From Paenibacillus fonticola DSM 21315 (GTDB lineage: Bacteria > Bacillota > Bacilli > Paenibacillales > Paenibacillaceae), in assembly GCF_000381905.1 (NCBI RefSeq), contig NZ_KB907260.1, positions 92,678 to 156,677 of the forward strand: a DNA stretch of 64,000 nucleotides, in the 5' to 3' direction. The first letter of the stretch is position 1. Every line of letters starts with the position of its first letter. The notes beneath the pieces were generated by a model. That model was given only the letters and a program-made list of their open reading frames with translations, was not told the DNA's origin and did no database searches. Of this stretch, positions 18,145 to 26,205 are shown in pieces. The position numbers were made by a program, and so were the translations under genes.

Positions 18145-19602
18145 CTATTTCGGCAAAGCGTTAAAGACAACGGGAAGCCAGATCACGAACATCGTCCCTT
18201 CTCCGCGCCGGGTGATCACTTCAACTGAGCCGCCATGCTCATCGATGATCCATTTGGCAATAGACAGCCCCAGTCCTGTTCCTTGCGTTACCCCGCGTGA
18301 CGGATCGGCACGGTAGAATCGTTCAAAAATTTGCGGAATTTCACTTCGCTCCATGCCAATCCCCGTGTCCTTGATCCGAATGCCGACCTGATTGCCGGAG
18401 CTTATGGCGTCGATGCTCACTTGCCCTTCCGGTGTATACTTAAAGGCGTTTTCGATAAAAATAAACAGCATTTGCTGCAGGTAATCTTTGTTGCCGACAA
18501 TACAGGCGTCTTGAATGACCGACAAGTCTCCTTGGACCCATAGCGCCTGGCGCGGTAAAAAATTAGCCCGCCGTACGACTTCCTCGACAATAGGACCGAG
18601 CAATTGAGGTTCTTTCTCGATTGTTTGCCCTGCGTCTGCCCGGGCTAAAGACAGCATATCATTGATGAGACGGCTCATCCGCTCGGCTTCATCTGCGATA
18701 TCGCTGACAGCTTCCAACGAGAAGCTCCTTAGCTGCTCCTCGTTCATCGGCATCGGTTCGTTTTCCTCCCGGCCCCATATTTTTTTGATTAGATCGACAT
18801 TTCCCCGGATCGTCGTCAAGGGCGTGCGCAGCTCATGAGAGGCATCTGATACGAATCGCCGCTGATTGGCGTAAGCTTCGTCCAGCTCATTGTAAAATCG
18901 CTCCGTCCTCGCTAACATGTTGTTCACCGTGCCGATTAAACGCCCGATTTCATCGTTTGGCCCGTCATACTCAATACGGACACTCAGGTCCGTGCCTTTC
19001 TGAATGCCGTTAGCGGCCTCAATCACTTTGCCGATCGGCATCATCGACGTGCGCGCCAGGAACATCCCGAAGGAGCTGGCTACAAAAATAGTAATAAAAG
19101 AGCCGAATAACAGCACGGTTTTTAACTGATCCATAATGCGGTGCTCTGCATTCGTATCCGCCGCCAGCTGCAGCAGGCCGACAATCGTATTTCCATAGAC
19201 GAGCGTCCGCTCATATAACAAATACGAATTACCGTTGATCGTGATGTTCTGAAATTTTCCTTTCTTGCCGATCTGGTCGATCGAGGGCACCGGAAACACC
19301 ATTTGGCGATTCAGCATCCCTTCTGAAATGCGCTTAGACCCCAATACATAGTTATTTAACTGCCAAAAAATGCGCGCATCCTCCAAACGCAATATTTGAC
19401 CGCGATCCATTTGCAAATCGAGCCCTTGAGAAAGACTGACATTTTGGGCCTGCTCAATTTGAGCCCCGTGCTCCTCAAGTCTCTTTTTTACTTCTAAAAA
19501 AATGTTATACCGTACGATTCCATAGATGGAAGCGCCAAACATAATAAGTGTTATGGCCAAAATGCCGGTATACCATGCTGTTAGCCGCAACCTGATCGAC
19601 AT
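18145..19602 (-). CDS. membrane sensor histidine kinase (OmpR-system partner)
   Basis: A 485-aa kinase. It has a membrane helix at about 8-28, an extracytoplasmic sensor of roughly 125 residues, a second helix near 160-180, a HAMP domain, and HisKA with SDASHELRTPL (His near residue 256). The HATPase N-box is FIENAFKYTPEG, with G-boxes DTGIGM and GTGLGLSIAKW. The ATG is 2 bases after the regulator stop, with AGAGGGG upstream. Because the pair follows htrA, a CssS-like role in sensing secretion or envelope stress is a reasonable inference, not proof. Confidence 0.9.
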   Translation of the reverse strand: MSIRLRLTAWYTGILAITLIMFGASIYGIVRYNIFLEVKKRLEEHGAQIEQAQNVSLSQGLDLQMDRGQILRLEDARIFWQLNNYVLGSKRISEGMLNRQMVFPVPSIDQIGKKGKFQNITINGNSYLLYERTLVYGNTIVGLLQLAADTNAEHRIMDQLKTVLLFGSFITIFVASSFGMFLARTSMMPIGKVIEAANGIQKGTDLSVRIEYDGPNDEIGRLIGTVNNMLARTERFYNELDEAYANQRRFVSDASHELRTPLTTIRGNVDLIKKIWGREENEPMPMNEEQLRSFSLEAVSDIADEAERMSRLINDMLSLARADAGQTIEKEPQLLGPIVEEVVRRANFLPRQALWVQGDLSVIQDACIVGNKDYLQQMLFIFIENAFKYTPEGQVSIDAISSGNQVGIRIKDTGIGMERSEIPQIFERFYRADPSRGVTQGTGLGLSIAKWIIDEHGGSVEVITRRGEGTMFVIWLPVVFNALPK

Positions 19603-19604
19603 GC

Positions 19605-20297
19605 CTAGGAATCCCCTCTCAAAATATACCCGGCGCCGCGGATCGTCTGAATAAGACGTTTGCCTCCATATTCCTCCGTTTTTTGCCGGAGCATCGCAAT
19701 ATAAACTTCCAGCACGTTGGACTCTCCACTGTAATCATAGCCCCATATTTTATCCATAATAAGATCTCTGGTAAGCAGCCGCTTGGGATTTTGCATAAAC
19801 AAATGCAGTAATTCGAATTCCTTGGCGGTCAATTCAAGACGCTGTCCAGCCCTCATTACCTCACGGGAATCAAGATCCATGACAATGTCCTCAAATATTA
19901 ATCTCTGGCTGCCCGCATCCCCGCCCGACGTTTCTTTGCGGCGCAACAAAGCCCTTACCCGGGCCAGCAATTCTTCCAGCGCAAACGGCTTCACCAAATA
20001 ATCGTCAGCACCGGTGTCCAGCCCTTTGACGCGATTCTCCACCTCATCCTTAGCCGTCAGCATGAGAACAGGAACCGTGCTGCCCCCTTCTCTAAGTCTG
20101 CGGCATACTTCAAATCCGTCGAGCTTTGGCATCATGACATCCAAAATAATTAAATCGGGATCAGCGGCCAGCATCATCGACAATCCTTCCATCCCGTCAT
20201 GAGCGGTATGGACCTCGTAACCTTCAAATGCCAGCCCGCGGCGCAGCATGGAAGTAATTTTCTCGTCATCATCAATTACCAGTATTCCCGATCTCAC
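19605..20297 (-). CDS. OmpR-family response regulator, CssR-like by context
   Basis: A 230-aa regulator with a receiver domain (D9-D11 acidic pocket, phospho-acceptor Asp53 in ILDVMMPKLDG, lysine in DYLVKPF) and a C-terminal winged helix (TAKEFELLHLF, then VYIAMLRQK and IRGAGYILRG). The start is GTG at 20297, with AAAGGAGAG 6 bases upstream. It forms an operon with the downstream kinase and lies just after the htrA terminator. An OmpR-type direct repeat before htrA is a candidate target. Confidence 0.92.
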   Translation of the reverse strand: MRSGILVIDDDEKITSMLRRGLAFEGYEVHTAHDGMEGLSMMLAADPDLIILDVMMPKLDGFEVCRRLREGGSTVPVLMLTAKDEVENRVKGLDTGADDYLVKPFALEELLARVRALLRRKETSGGDAGSQRLIFEDIVMDLDSREVMRAGQRLELTAKEFELLHLFMQNPKRLLTRDLIMDKIWGYDYSGESNVLEVYIAMLRQKTEEYGGKRLIQTIRGAGYILRGDS

Positions 20298-20370
20298 GGC
20301 AATCTCTCCTTTAGGTTCTTGACTATATTGTACATCAGAAGCAGCTTAGTTTCCTTCGTCAGGCCATGAT

Positions 20371-20405
20371 GCAAAGAAGGCGGCAAGGCTTTTCGCCCTG
20401 CCGCC
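20371..20405 (-). terminator. terminator after htrA
   Basis: On the minus strand GGCGGCAGGG pairs with CCTTGCCGCC around a 7-base loop, followed by the weak tract TTCTTTG. Some readthrough into the two-component genes is possible. Confidence 0.6.
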
Positions 20406-20440
20406 CGCTGTTCACTTCCAGGTCGGATGCTTCATCCGGC

Positions 20441-22057
20441 CTATTCTAGGTTAGGGAAATCATTTTTATTTCCAATCGTCACTTGCAAGTCTATGCTGTT
20501 GCCATCGCGAACGACATTGAAGGTCACTACTTTGCCGACGCTTTGCTTCTGGATATAGCCGATCAAATCTTCCTTGGTCACAAATTTCTTTCCGTCTGCT
20601 CCAGTGATGATGTCATATGGACGGAGATCGGCATTATAGGCTGGAGATTTGTATACAATATCGGATACAAGCGAGCCTTCCTTCACCTCGGTTCCCATCT
20701 GCTTGGCGACTTCGTCCGTCATCGTCAGCAGCGTTGCACCGATAAATGGTATCGGCTTTTGAGGAATCTCTTCATTATTTTTCAGCTTATCCAATACTTC
20801 ATTAACGGTCGACGTCGGAATGGCAAACCCGATACCTTGCGCATCCGAGCTGACAGCGACGTTGATTCCAACTACTTCGCCGTTCAAATTGAGCAATGGA
20901 CCGCCGGAATTACCCGGGTTAATCGAAGCGTCCGTCTGCAGCAGATGCTCATATTCCCGCGCCTTCTCCCCGTTTTCCCCAGCGATGCGTATGCCGCCTC
21001 TTTCCTTCGCGCTAAGTACGCCGGCGGTAACGGTATGATCAAAGCCTTGCGGGTTGCCGATTGCTACCAGCCATTCACCCACCTGTGTACTGTCGGAATT
21101 GCCCATCGGAATGGATGGAAAGTTGTCGTCTCCCTCGATCTTCAGGACGGCCAGGTCAAGCTCATAGCTCGTGCCAAGCACCTTGGCTTCATATGGCTTT
21201 TCAATATCCTGCAGCGTTACCTGAACGATATCAGCATTGTGCACAACGTGCTCATTAGTTAGAATATAACCTGTTTTGTCGAAAATAAAGCCCGAACCGA
21301 TTCCGGTAGGCACCAGTTGATTGGAGTTGGACGAGCCTCCCCCGTTGCCTCCATTGCCACCGTTACTGCTTCCGTACCAATCGTCCCCGAAGAAGAAACG
21401 ATAGAATGGATCATTGTTTTGGCTCCGGCTTCTCTGGTTGCTGGCTTTGACCAAAGTTTCAATCTTGACCACGGCCGGACTTGCCTGCTGAACAACGCTC
21501 GTCACATCGCCCGGATTCGTAATCGGGAACGCCGCTGTCGCAGCCTTAGAGGCTGAGCCTCCGTTACCGGCCGCCGTTTGGGATTCCGCAGCCGTCGAAG
21601 CCGGAACAGTAGGTTCCGAATTAGGCGTGAACATATTGGTGCGGTCTGCAAACACCATCGCTCCGGTCAAAATCAACATTCCCGCGAGCATGCCGGCGAA
21701 TACAGATTTGAAGGATGATTTGGGGCGCTGATTGTACTGCCAATTCCCGTTTCTGGCCGGAGGCGCTCCTGCGTTCCCGGCATTGGTGCCGTGCGGACCG
21801 GCTGAGGATGAATGTGCATTAAAAGACGATGTTGGAATCGGCCTTACCGGCTGAGGTCTCGTAATTTCAACTTCTTCGCGCTGTACGCGGTCGTACGAAT
21901 AACCTTCCCCAGACTCCTCACCGCTTTTTCCGTAGGATTGGAACGGCCCGTATGAATAATAATATGAAGAGGACGAGCCGGACTCTGAAGATTGCTGCGG
22001 CTTGTCGCTTTCGTTATCGTCAAAATTTTGACCCGTTTTATTTTTTTGATCGTCCAT
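20441..22057 (-). CDS. htrA: membrane-anchored HtrA/DegP-type serine protease
   Basis: A 538-aa protease/chaperone for misfolded exported proteins. The N-terminus is a charged, low-complexity cytoplasmic tail of about 115 residues, then one membrane helix (about 118-137) and an extracytoplasmic trypsin-like domain. The triad is visible: His in TNEHVVHNAD near 269, Asp in YELDLAVLKI near 300 and Ser in GNSGGPLLN near 384. A PDZ domain fills about 425-530. A Ser/Gly/Asn-rich stretch near 225-250 precedes the His. A near-perfect AAGGAGG lies 9 bases before the ATG. It sits between LiaFSR and an OmpR-type two-component system, as expected for an envelope-stress gene. Confidence 0.93.
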   Translation of the reverse strand: MDDQKNKTGQNFDDNESDKPQQSSESGSSSSYYYSYGPFQSYGKSGEESGEGYSYDRVQREEVEITRPQPVRPIPTSSFNAHSSSAGPHGTNAGNAGAPPARNGNWQYNQRPKSSFKSVFAGMLAGMLILTGAMVFADRTNMFTPNSEPTVPASTAAESQTAAGNGGSASKAATAAFPITNPGDVTSVVQQASPAVVKIETLVKASNQRSRSQNNDPFYRFFFGDDWYGSSNGGNGGNGGGSSNSNQLVPTGIGSGFIFDKTGYILTNEHVVHNADIVQVTLQDIEKPYEAKVLGTSYELDLAVLKIEGDDNFPSIPMGNSDSTQVGEWLVAIGNPQGFDHTVTAGVLSAKERGGIRIAGENGEKAREYEHLLQTDASINPGNSGGPLLNLNGEVVGINVAVSSDAQGIGFAIPTSTVNEVLDKLKNNEEIPQKPIPFIGATLLTMTDEVAKQMGTEVKEGSLVSDIVYKSPAYNADLRPYDIITGADGKKFVTKEDLIGYIQKQSVGKVVTFNVVRDGNSIDLQVTIGNKNDFPNLE

Positions 22058-22116
22058 TGTAACTAACCTCCTTCCCCTAACCTATAGGGGTTCTTGTTTA
22101 CTTGTTCTTATTTTGT

Positions 22117-22142
22117 ACTATAAACCTTAAACGCACCTTAAA
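22117..22142 (-). promoter_or_regulatory. candidate OmpR-type binding site and -10 of htrA
   Basis: On the minus strand TTTAAGG-4 bases-TTTAAGG (22142-22136 and 22131-22125) is followed 2 bases later by TATAGT (22122-22117). Half-sites 11 bp apart overlapping a weak -35 are typical of activation by OmpR-family regulators. Likely partner: the regulator encoded at 19605-20297. Confidence 0.45.
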
Positions 22143-22208
22143 AACAATTTAAAAGGAGATAAAAGCCAATGGCAACCTAGATTAAGCTATAGTATGCCTT
22201 GTGTTGCG

Positions 22209-22868
22209 TTAGCTGCCGGTGACCCATCCTTGCCTGTGCGCATAAATCGCAAGCTGGGTCCGGTCCTCCAGCTCGCACTTCATCAGCAGATTGCTGACAT
22301 GCGTCTTGACCGTCTTAATGCTGATATGAAGCTCTTCGGCGATATCTTTATTATTTTTGCCCTCAGCAATCAGCAGCAATACCTCTTTCTCCCGCTCCGT
22401 CATCCCGGAGCTATCCCCCTGCACCGTGCGTTGGCGCAGTCCGCGCGTCAGCGCCTGGGCTACGTCCCCCGTCATGACAGGCATCCCGCGATAAGCACCC
22501 TGCAGAGCATAAATCAGCTCTTCGGCCGACACGGTCTTTAGAACATAACTCACCGCACCCGCTTCAATAGCCTGAACTACAAGATCGTCCTCCAAGAAAC
22601 TGGTTAAGATGACGATTTTCAATTCAGGATATCGGCTTAGCACTTCCTTCGTAGCTTCTGCTCCATTCATTGCGGGCATCATTAAATCCATCAAAATAAT
22701 ATGCGGCAGCCCGCCCTCTATTCCCTGATCAAGCAGCCTCACGACCTGGTCGCCATCGCTGGCCTCCGCTACGACCTCGAAACCCGGGTCAAGCATTAAA
22801 TAAGTTTTCAGGCCCATCCGTACCATATCATGATCGTCTACAATCATTACCCTGATTTTATCGCTCAT
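22209..22868 (-). CDS. liaR: LiaR-type response regulator
   Basis: A 219-aa NarL/LuxR-family regulator: receiver domain (D11/D12, phospho-acceptor Asp61 in ILMDLMMP, lysine in YVLKTV) and C-terminal LuxR-type helix-turn-helix with LTEREKEVLLLIAEG-like and ELHISIKTVKTHVSNL segments. The ATG at 22868 lies 11 bases inside the end of the kinase gene with GGGAGGAACGG before it, so translation is coupled; the open frame farther upstream is the kinase's coding region read in another frame. Part of the LiaFSR cell-envelope stress system. Confidence 0.92.
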   Translation of the reverse strand: MSDKIRVMIVDDHDMVRMGLKTYLMLDPGFEVVAEASDGDQVVRLLDQGIEGGLPHIILMDLMMPAMNGAEATKEVLSRYPELKIVILTSFLEDDLVVQAIEAGAVSYVLKTVSAEELIYALQGAYRGMPVMTGDVAQALTRGLRQRTVQGDSSGMTEREKEVLLLIAEGKNNKDIAEELHISIKTVKTHVSNLLMKCELEDRTQLAIYAHRQGWVTGS

Positions 22869-23907
22869 CCCGTTCCTCCCGCTCCTCGTCCTCAAACTTT
22901 GGAATATGTACGCGAATCGTCGTTCCCGCGCCAGGCTTGCTAATAATTTCAACATTTCCGCCAAGCTTTTCCGCACGTTCTTTCATCGTTGTCAAACCAT
23001 ATGACCCTTGCTTTTGCGACGTATTGCTGAATCCCTGGCCATCATCGCTAATGCTCAGCACAACCTGACGCCTTCCTTCCCTAAGCGACAGGCTGACCAG
23101 CTTCGCTCCGGAATGCTTGACTATGTTGGCCATTGCCTCCTGTATAATAAGAAACAATTGATGCTCCTTCGCCTCAGACAAATCGCCCTGCATATCCATA
23201 TCCTGCATGCCTTTCAGGCCATTTTGCCGGCAATAATCCGGAAACCACTGTCCCAGCGCCTCCTCTAACGTTTTGCCAACCAATTCCATCGGCCGCAGCT
23301 GAGCAATAAGCGCACGCATCTGCTTTTGAGCCATGTTGGACATTTGGATCAACTGGTCTAGCACGACCTGCGCGTGAGCTTCGTCCTTCACCAGTACTTT
23401 GGGCAAAGAAGAGGCCGCCATATGAATGGCGAACAACTGCTGGCTTACCGTGTCATGCAAGTCCCGGGCAAGCCTTCTTCTTTCCTCCAGTACAGCCATC
23501 TCCGCTGCCTGCTCCTTTTCGATAACCTCCTGTTCGCCGAATTGCTGGAGCAGCTTCATCTTCTTCTCGACAGCTTCCGTCATGCTGTTAAATTCCTGGT
23601 ATACGCCTGAAAATGTCTGGTCCACTGTCTCAGGCATGCGTACGGATAGGTTGCCCTTCGCAACCTGGAGCATATTTAAATGCAGGGAATCCAGACGACG
23701 CTGGATACGCTGCCCGGCAATATAGCCGATAATTAGCGGAAATACAAGAATCCCCGCGATAGTATAAATCCATACCCGGGGATCGATGAGCAGAATAGCC
23801 CCAAAAATCGAGCCAATGTAAAGAGCTGCTGCCGTCAGGCTTCCTGTCAGCAGGAAGTACAGCAGAAGCTCCCACTTTGTATTTTTTAATATACGCTGTA
23901 CGATCAT
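22858..23907 (-). CDS. liaS: LiaS-type sensor histidine kinase
   Basis: A 349-aa kinase with two closely spaced N-terminal membrane helices (about 13-33 and 42-64) and almost no extracellular loop, an intramembrane-sensing layout. HAMP and HisKA_3 follow, with RDLHDTVSQQLF (His near 151), then a HATPase with SDDGQGF. The ATG at 23907 has GGTGG 7 bases upstream; a TTG at 23913 is also in frame. It is preceded by liaF, whose stop lies 3 bases before this ATG, and overlaps liaR. Confidence 0.9.
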   Translation of the reverse strand: MIVQRILKNTKWELLLYFLLTGSLTAAALYIGSIFGAILLIDPRVWIYTIAGILVFPLIIGYIAGQRIQRRLDSLHLNMLQVAKGNLSVRMPETVDQTFSGVYQEFNSMTEAVEKKMKLLQQFGEQEVIEKEQAAEMAVLEERRRLARDLHDTVSQQLFAIHMAASSLPKVLVKDEAHAQVVLDQLIQMSNMAQKQMRALIAQLRPMELVGKTLEEALGQWFPDYCRQNGLKGMQDMDMQGDLSEAKEHQLFLIIQEAMANIVKHSGAKLVSLSLREGRRQVVLSISDDGQGFSNTSQKQGSYGLTTMKERAEKLGGNVEIISKPGAGTTIRVHIPKFEDEEREERDER

Positions 23908-23909
23908 AA

Positions 23910-24857
23910 TCAACCCACCATGTTCACTTTTACGTCGCCGACAAGCACGCTGACGACCAGTTTAATTTGTTTGCCAGCCTCGCCGTAATGAGGGGATTGT
24001 GCAGTGATATTGCTCATAAAGCCCCCGCGCTTCTCCGAGAGTACCTTCAAGTCGCCGATCAGAGCGCTCGAAGTGGCTGTAATGCCAAGGTCCATATCTT
24101 CCGGTATGAATACCTTCACATCGCCAATAAATGCCGACACATTAATTTTCGTTTCACCGTAAGGGATCTGCGCTTTCGTTAAATCGATAATTGTATCTCC
24201 GATGAAATGAGATATATTCATAGGACGCAGCTGGAAGTAATCCTGCCCCAAATGAACGTCACCTATAAATCCGGATTTATTGATTACTGCAGCCTTGTTC
24301 GGGTTTGTGCCATACTTGTTGTAGCTGTCGAATTTTTGCTTATCGTGCTTGGTTTTCTCCTCATTGTCCGTATAGCCCTGCTTGCTCGAGGTCCCAAAAA
24401 TTTGATCCAGCGGCGATTCCATTTCTGGATGAAAGTCGGGATTCATGGATGCATCGTATGGACCGACAGGAGGAGGAGGCGTGGGAGGCAATATTTCCTC
24501 CTTGTTCCGGCGGCTTCCCCGCGGCTTAAACAATACAGACAGGCCCCCAATGATGAGCATGACCGGGATAAACAATTTGAAAAAATGCCCAGCGTCTATG
24601 TCCACATATCCTAAATTTCTGCCAAGAAAGTACAAGCCAATCCCGATTAAAATTAAGCTCCAAATAAAGTTGGAGCCGCCTCGCTCTCCGCTCCCTAGAG
24701 ATAAAAGACCTCCCACAATCATAAAAACAGGCCAGTATGTCGAAAACAAGTAACCGATGCTGATGTTCGTATAGCCTAATTGATTCAGCAAAAACACGCC
24801 ACCGATTGATATGAGCGTAAATCCGCCAATAATTCTTCCGAGCAAACTGTTATTCAT
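23910..24857 (-). CDS. liaF: LiaF-type inhibitor of the LiaRS system
   Basis: A 315-aa membrane protein. Four N-terminal hydrophobic helices (about 5-105) are followed by a proline-rich, charged linker and a C-terminal beta-repeat domain with recurrent FIGDV/FIGDT/LIGDL/LVGDV turns, the hallmark of the LiaF C-terminal domain. In Bacillus LiaF keeps LiaRS off without cell-wall stress. The ATG at 24857 is favoured because GGAGGG is 8 bases upstream; two other Met codons at 24863 and 24872 lie too close to or before it. First gene of a three-gene operon; no liaIH genes are seen nearby. Confidence 0.88.
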   Translation of the reverse strand: MNNSLLGRIIGGFTLISIGGVFLLNQLGYTNISIGYLFSTYWPVFMIVGGLLSLGSGERGGSNFIWSLILIGIGLYFLGRNLGYVDIDAGHFFKLFIPVMLIIGGLSVLFKPRGSRRNKEEILPPTPPPPVGPYDASMNPDFHPEMESPLDQIFGTSSKQGYTDNEEKTKHDKQKFDSYNKYGTNPNKAAVINKSGFIGDVHLGQDYFQLRPMNISHFIGDTIIDLTKAQIPYGETKINVSAFIGDVKVFIPEDMDLGITATSSALIGDLKVLSEKRGGFMSNITAQSPHYGEAGKQIKLVVSVLVGDVKVNMVG

Positions 24858-24981
24858 CTTCATTCCCTCCATCTATGCAGCACGAACTCTAATCTGCTTC
24901 CAGTGTACAACATCCCAACGGGAAGGGACAGCGGCGTGAGATGGAATACGATCTCCGTCCCGAGACGGAGGAAGGCCCATT

Positions 24982-24999
24982 TATTTACATTTGTAAATA
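24982..24999. promoter_or_regulatory. inverted repeat upstream of liaF
   Basis: TATTTACA-TT-TGTAAATA, 8-bp arms. It sits next to a TATAAT-like hexamer on the minus strand (25003-24998 region). Possible operator; function unknown. Confidence 0.35.
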
Positions 25000-25022
25000 T
25001 TATACTTTCTGTAATTTGACCA

Positions 25023-25057
25023 CAAAAAAAGGCCAACCAAGAGGATTATGGCTAACC
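25023..25057 (-). terminator. terminator of the small spore-like gene
   Basis: On the minus strand GGTTAGCC (25057-25050) pairs with GGTTGGCC (25038-25031) using G-U pairs, followed by seven Ts. A second hairpin AAGAGCG...CGCTCTT lies just upstream at about 25070-25096. Confidence 0.7.
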
Positions 25058-25099
25058 TGATAATACGAAAGAGCGCCCTTAACGGGACGCTCTTCAAAA

Positions 25100-25255
25100 T
25101 TATTTACTGCTTTGAGGGTTGGCATTCGAAGCGGCATTACGGGAAGCTTTTGCTTTTTCAGCAACCGTTGCCATGCTTTCTTCTGCGAATTCTTCATTGT
25201 ATTTTTCATTTGGCGTTTTATAGCCAGGTGAAGCAGCCTTTTTTTGATTTGCCAT
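25100..25255 (-). CDS. small protein, possibly a minor acid-soluble spore protein
   Basis: A 51-aa, lysine/alanine/asparagine-rich hydrophilic protein starting MANQKKAASPGYKTPNEKYN. It contains YNEEFAEES, which recalls the YNEEFA or EFASE cores of small acid-soluble spore proteins (SspO and gamma type). I cannot place it firmly. A strong GGGAGGTG lies 8 bases before the ATG, and the gene ends just before two hairpins and a T-run, so it is a real transcription unit. The overlapping longer frame (25000-25329) is a shadow. Confidence 0.7.
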   Translation of the reverse strand: MANQKKAASPGYKTPNEKYNEEFAEESMATVAEKAKASRNAASNANPQSSK

Positions 25256-25361
25256 TTTGTTTCACCTCCCTTTTGCGTGTCACATACATTAAAATGCAGT
25301 GACTGCATGGATGCATTCGTATTATGCAACCCTGGGAGTCATATTATACAGAGCACACAAA

Positions 25362-26087
25362 TCAAATCGCCGCTTCCCAAATATTATCAGGAATCTCCTT
25401 ATGAACCTCCAGCGCCTTGCCCAATTCGCGGAACATATCCTCTGTTAGCTTGCCTGTTCCTTTACGTATAACCTGAACTTCAACTTCCTTCTTGCCCCAT
25501 TCTTTAAATACCTGTTTCGTTGTAGTGAAGTACAGGTCAATCTTGTTCCCTTTAATTGCTGAGCCCTTATCGGCTACAACCCCATATCCGTACCCGGGAA
25601 TATACAATATCGTTCCGAGCGGGAACACCTTTAAGTCAGCAGCTATCGTAGATACCGTATCCTTATCCCTTCGCACTTTAACACCGGAGTAAGTAATGCC
25701 GTAACCTGGATGGCTCGGCCGTTTTCCAGTAGATTCATACCCGGCGGTATAGCCGGTCGCTACGACCTTCACCGTTTGAACCTGCGCTTTGGCCGTTTTT
25801 TCTGCGGCCTCGGCTGCTGCAGGCTTGTCTAGCTTGCCCTGCTTGTCATGGCTGCCTTGGTAGGCCTGTTTGCCAAGCGACTCTGAAATATATACCGGCT
25901 GGGAAATTGCTCCTTGCCGGATCAGCTCTGTCGTTAATTTGAACTTATTTGCAGCTGCGATCGGTAAATACTCCTGATGGCGGGCAGTCTTGGCAAAAAT
26001 CGTATTATCTTTGCCTATCAACAAAATGATCGCAATGGTAAGCACGCAACACATACCAATTCGCTCTGAAAAAATAGATTGGCGCAT
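25362..26087 (-). CDS. YuiC-like 3D-domain protein (putative peptidoglycan lytic enzyme)
   Basis: A 241-aa exported or membrane-anchored protein with one N-terminal hydrophobic helix (about 10-30). The C-terminal 3D domain has the conserved ATGYTAG, the [20 protein letters not shown] strand and KIDLY, and Asp residues that form the active site of MltA/YuiC-type lytic transglycosylases. In Bacillus the family is linked to stationary-phase and spore cell-wall remodelling. The ATG at 26087 follows AAGGGGGGAG. Both this ribosome site and the start codon are buried in a 13-bp perfect hairpin described separately. Confidence 0.8.
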   Translation of the reverse strand: MRQSIFSERIGMCCVLTIAIILLIGKDNTIFAKTARHQEYLPIAAANKFKLTTELIRQGAISQPVYISESLGKQAYQGSHDKQGKLDKPAAAEAAEKTAKAQVQTVKVVATGYTAGYESTGKRPSHPGYGITYSGVKVRRDKDTVSTIAADLKVFPLGTILYIPGYGYGVVADKGSAIKGNKIDLYFTTTKQVFKEWGKKEVEVQVIRKGTGKLTEDMFRELGKALEVHKEIPDNIWEAAI

Positions 26088-26133
26088 GTGACAATCTCCC
26101 CCCTTATTCAAAAGGGTGTCCACATGCGCCAAT
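26078..26133 (-). promoter_or_regulatory. start-codon-sequestering hairpin before the 3D-domain gene
   Basis: On the minus strand ATTGGCGCATGTG (26133-26121) is perfectly complementary to CACATGCGCCAAT (26090-26078); the second arm contains the start ATG (26087-26085). Inside, CCCTT pairs with AAGGG of the ribosome site. No T-run follows, so it is not a terminator. Confidence 0.7.
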
Positions 26134-26205
26134 GTTTATACCTTCACCTTGTAGCCTTAAGGCGAACGGCTATCCATTTACTCTGTCTTTTCACTGTTAT
26201 TTTAA

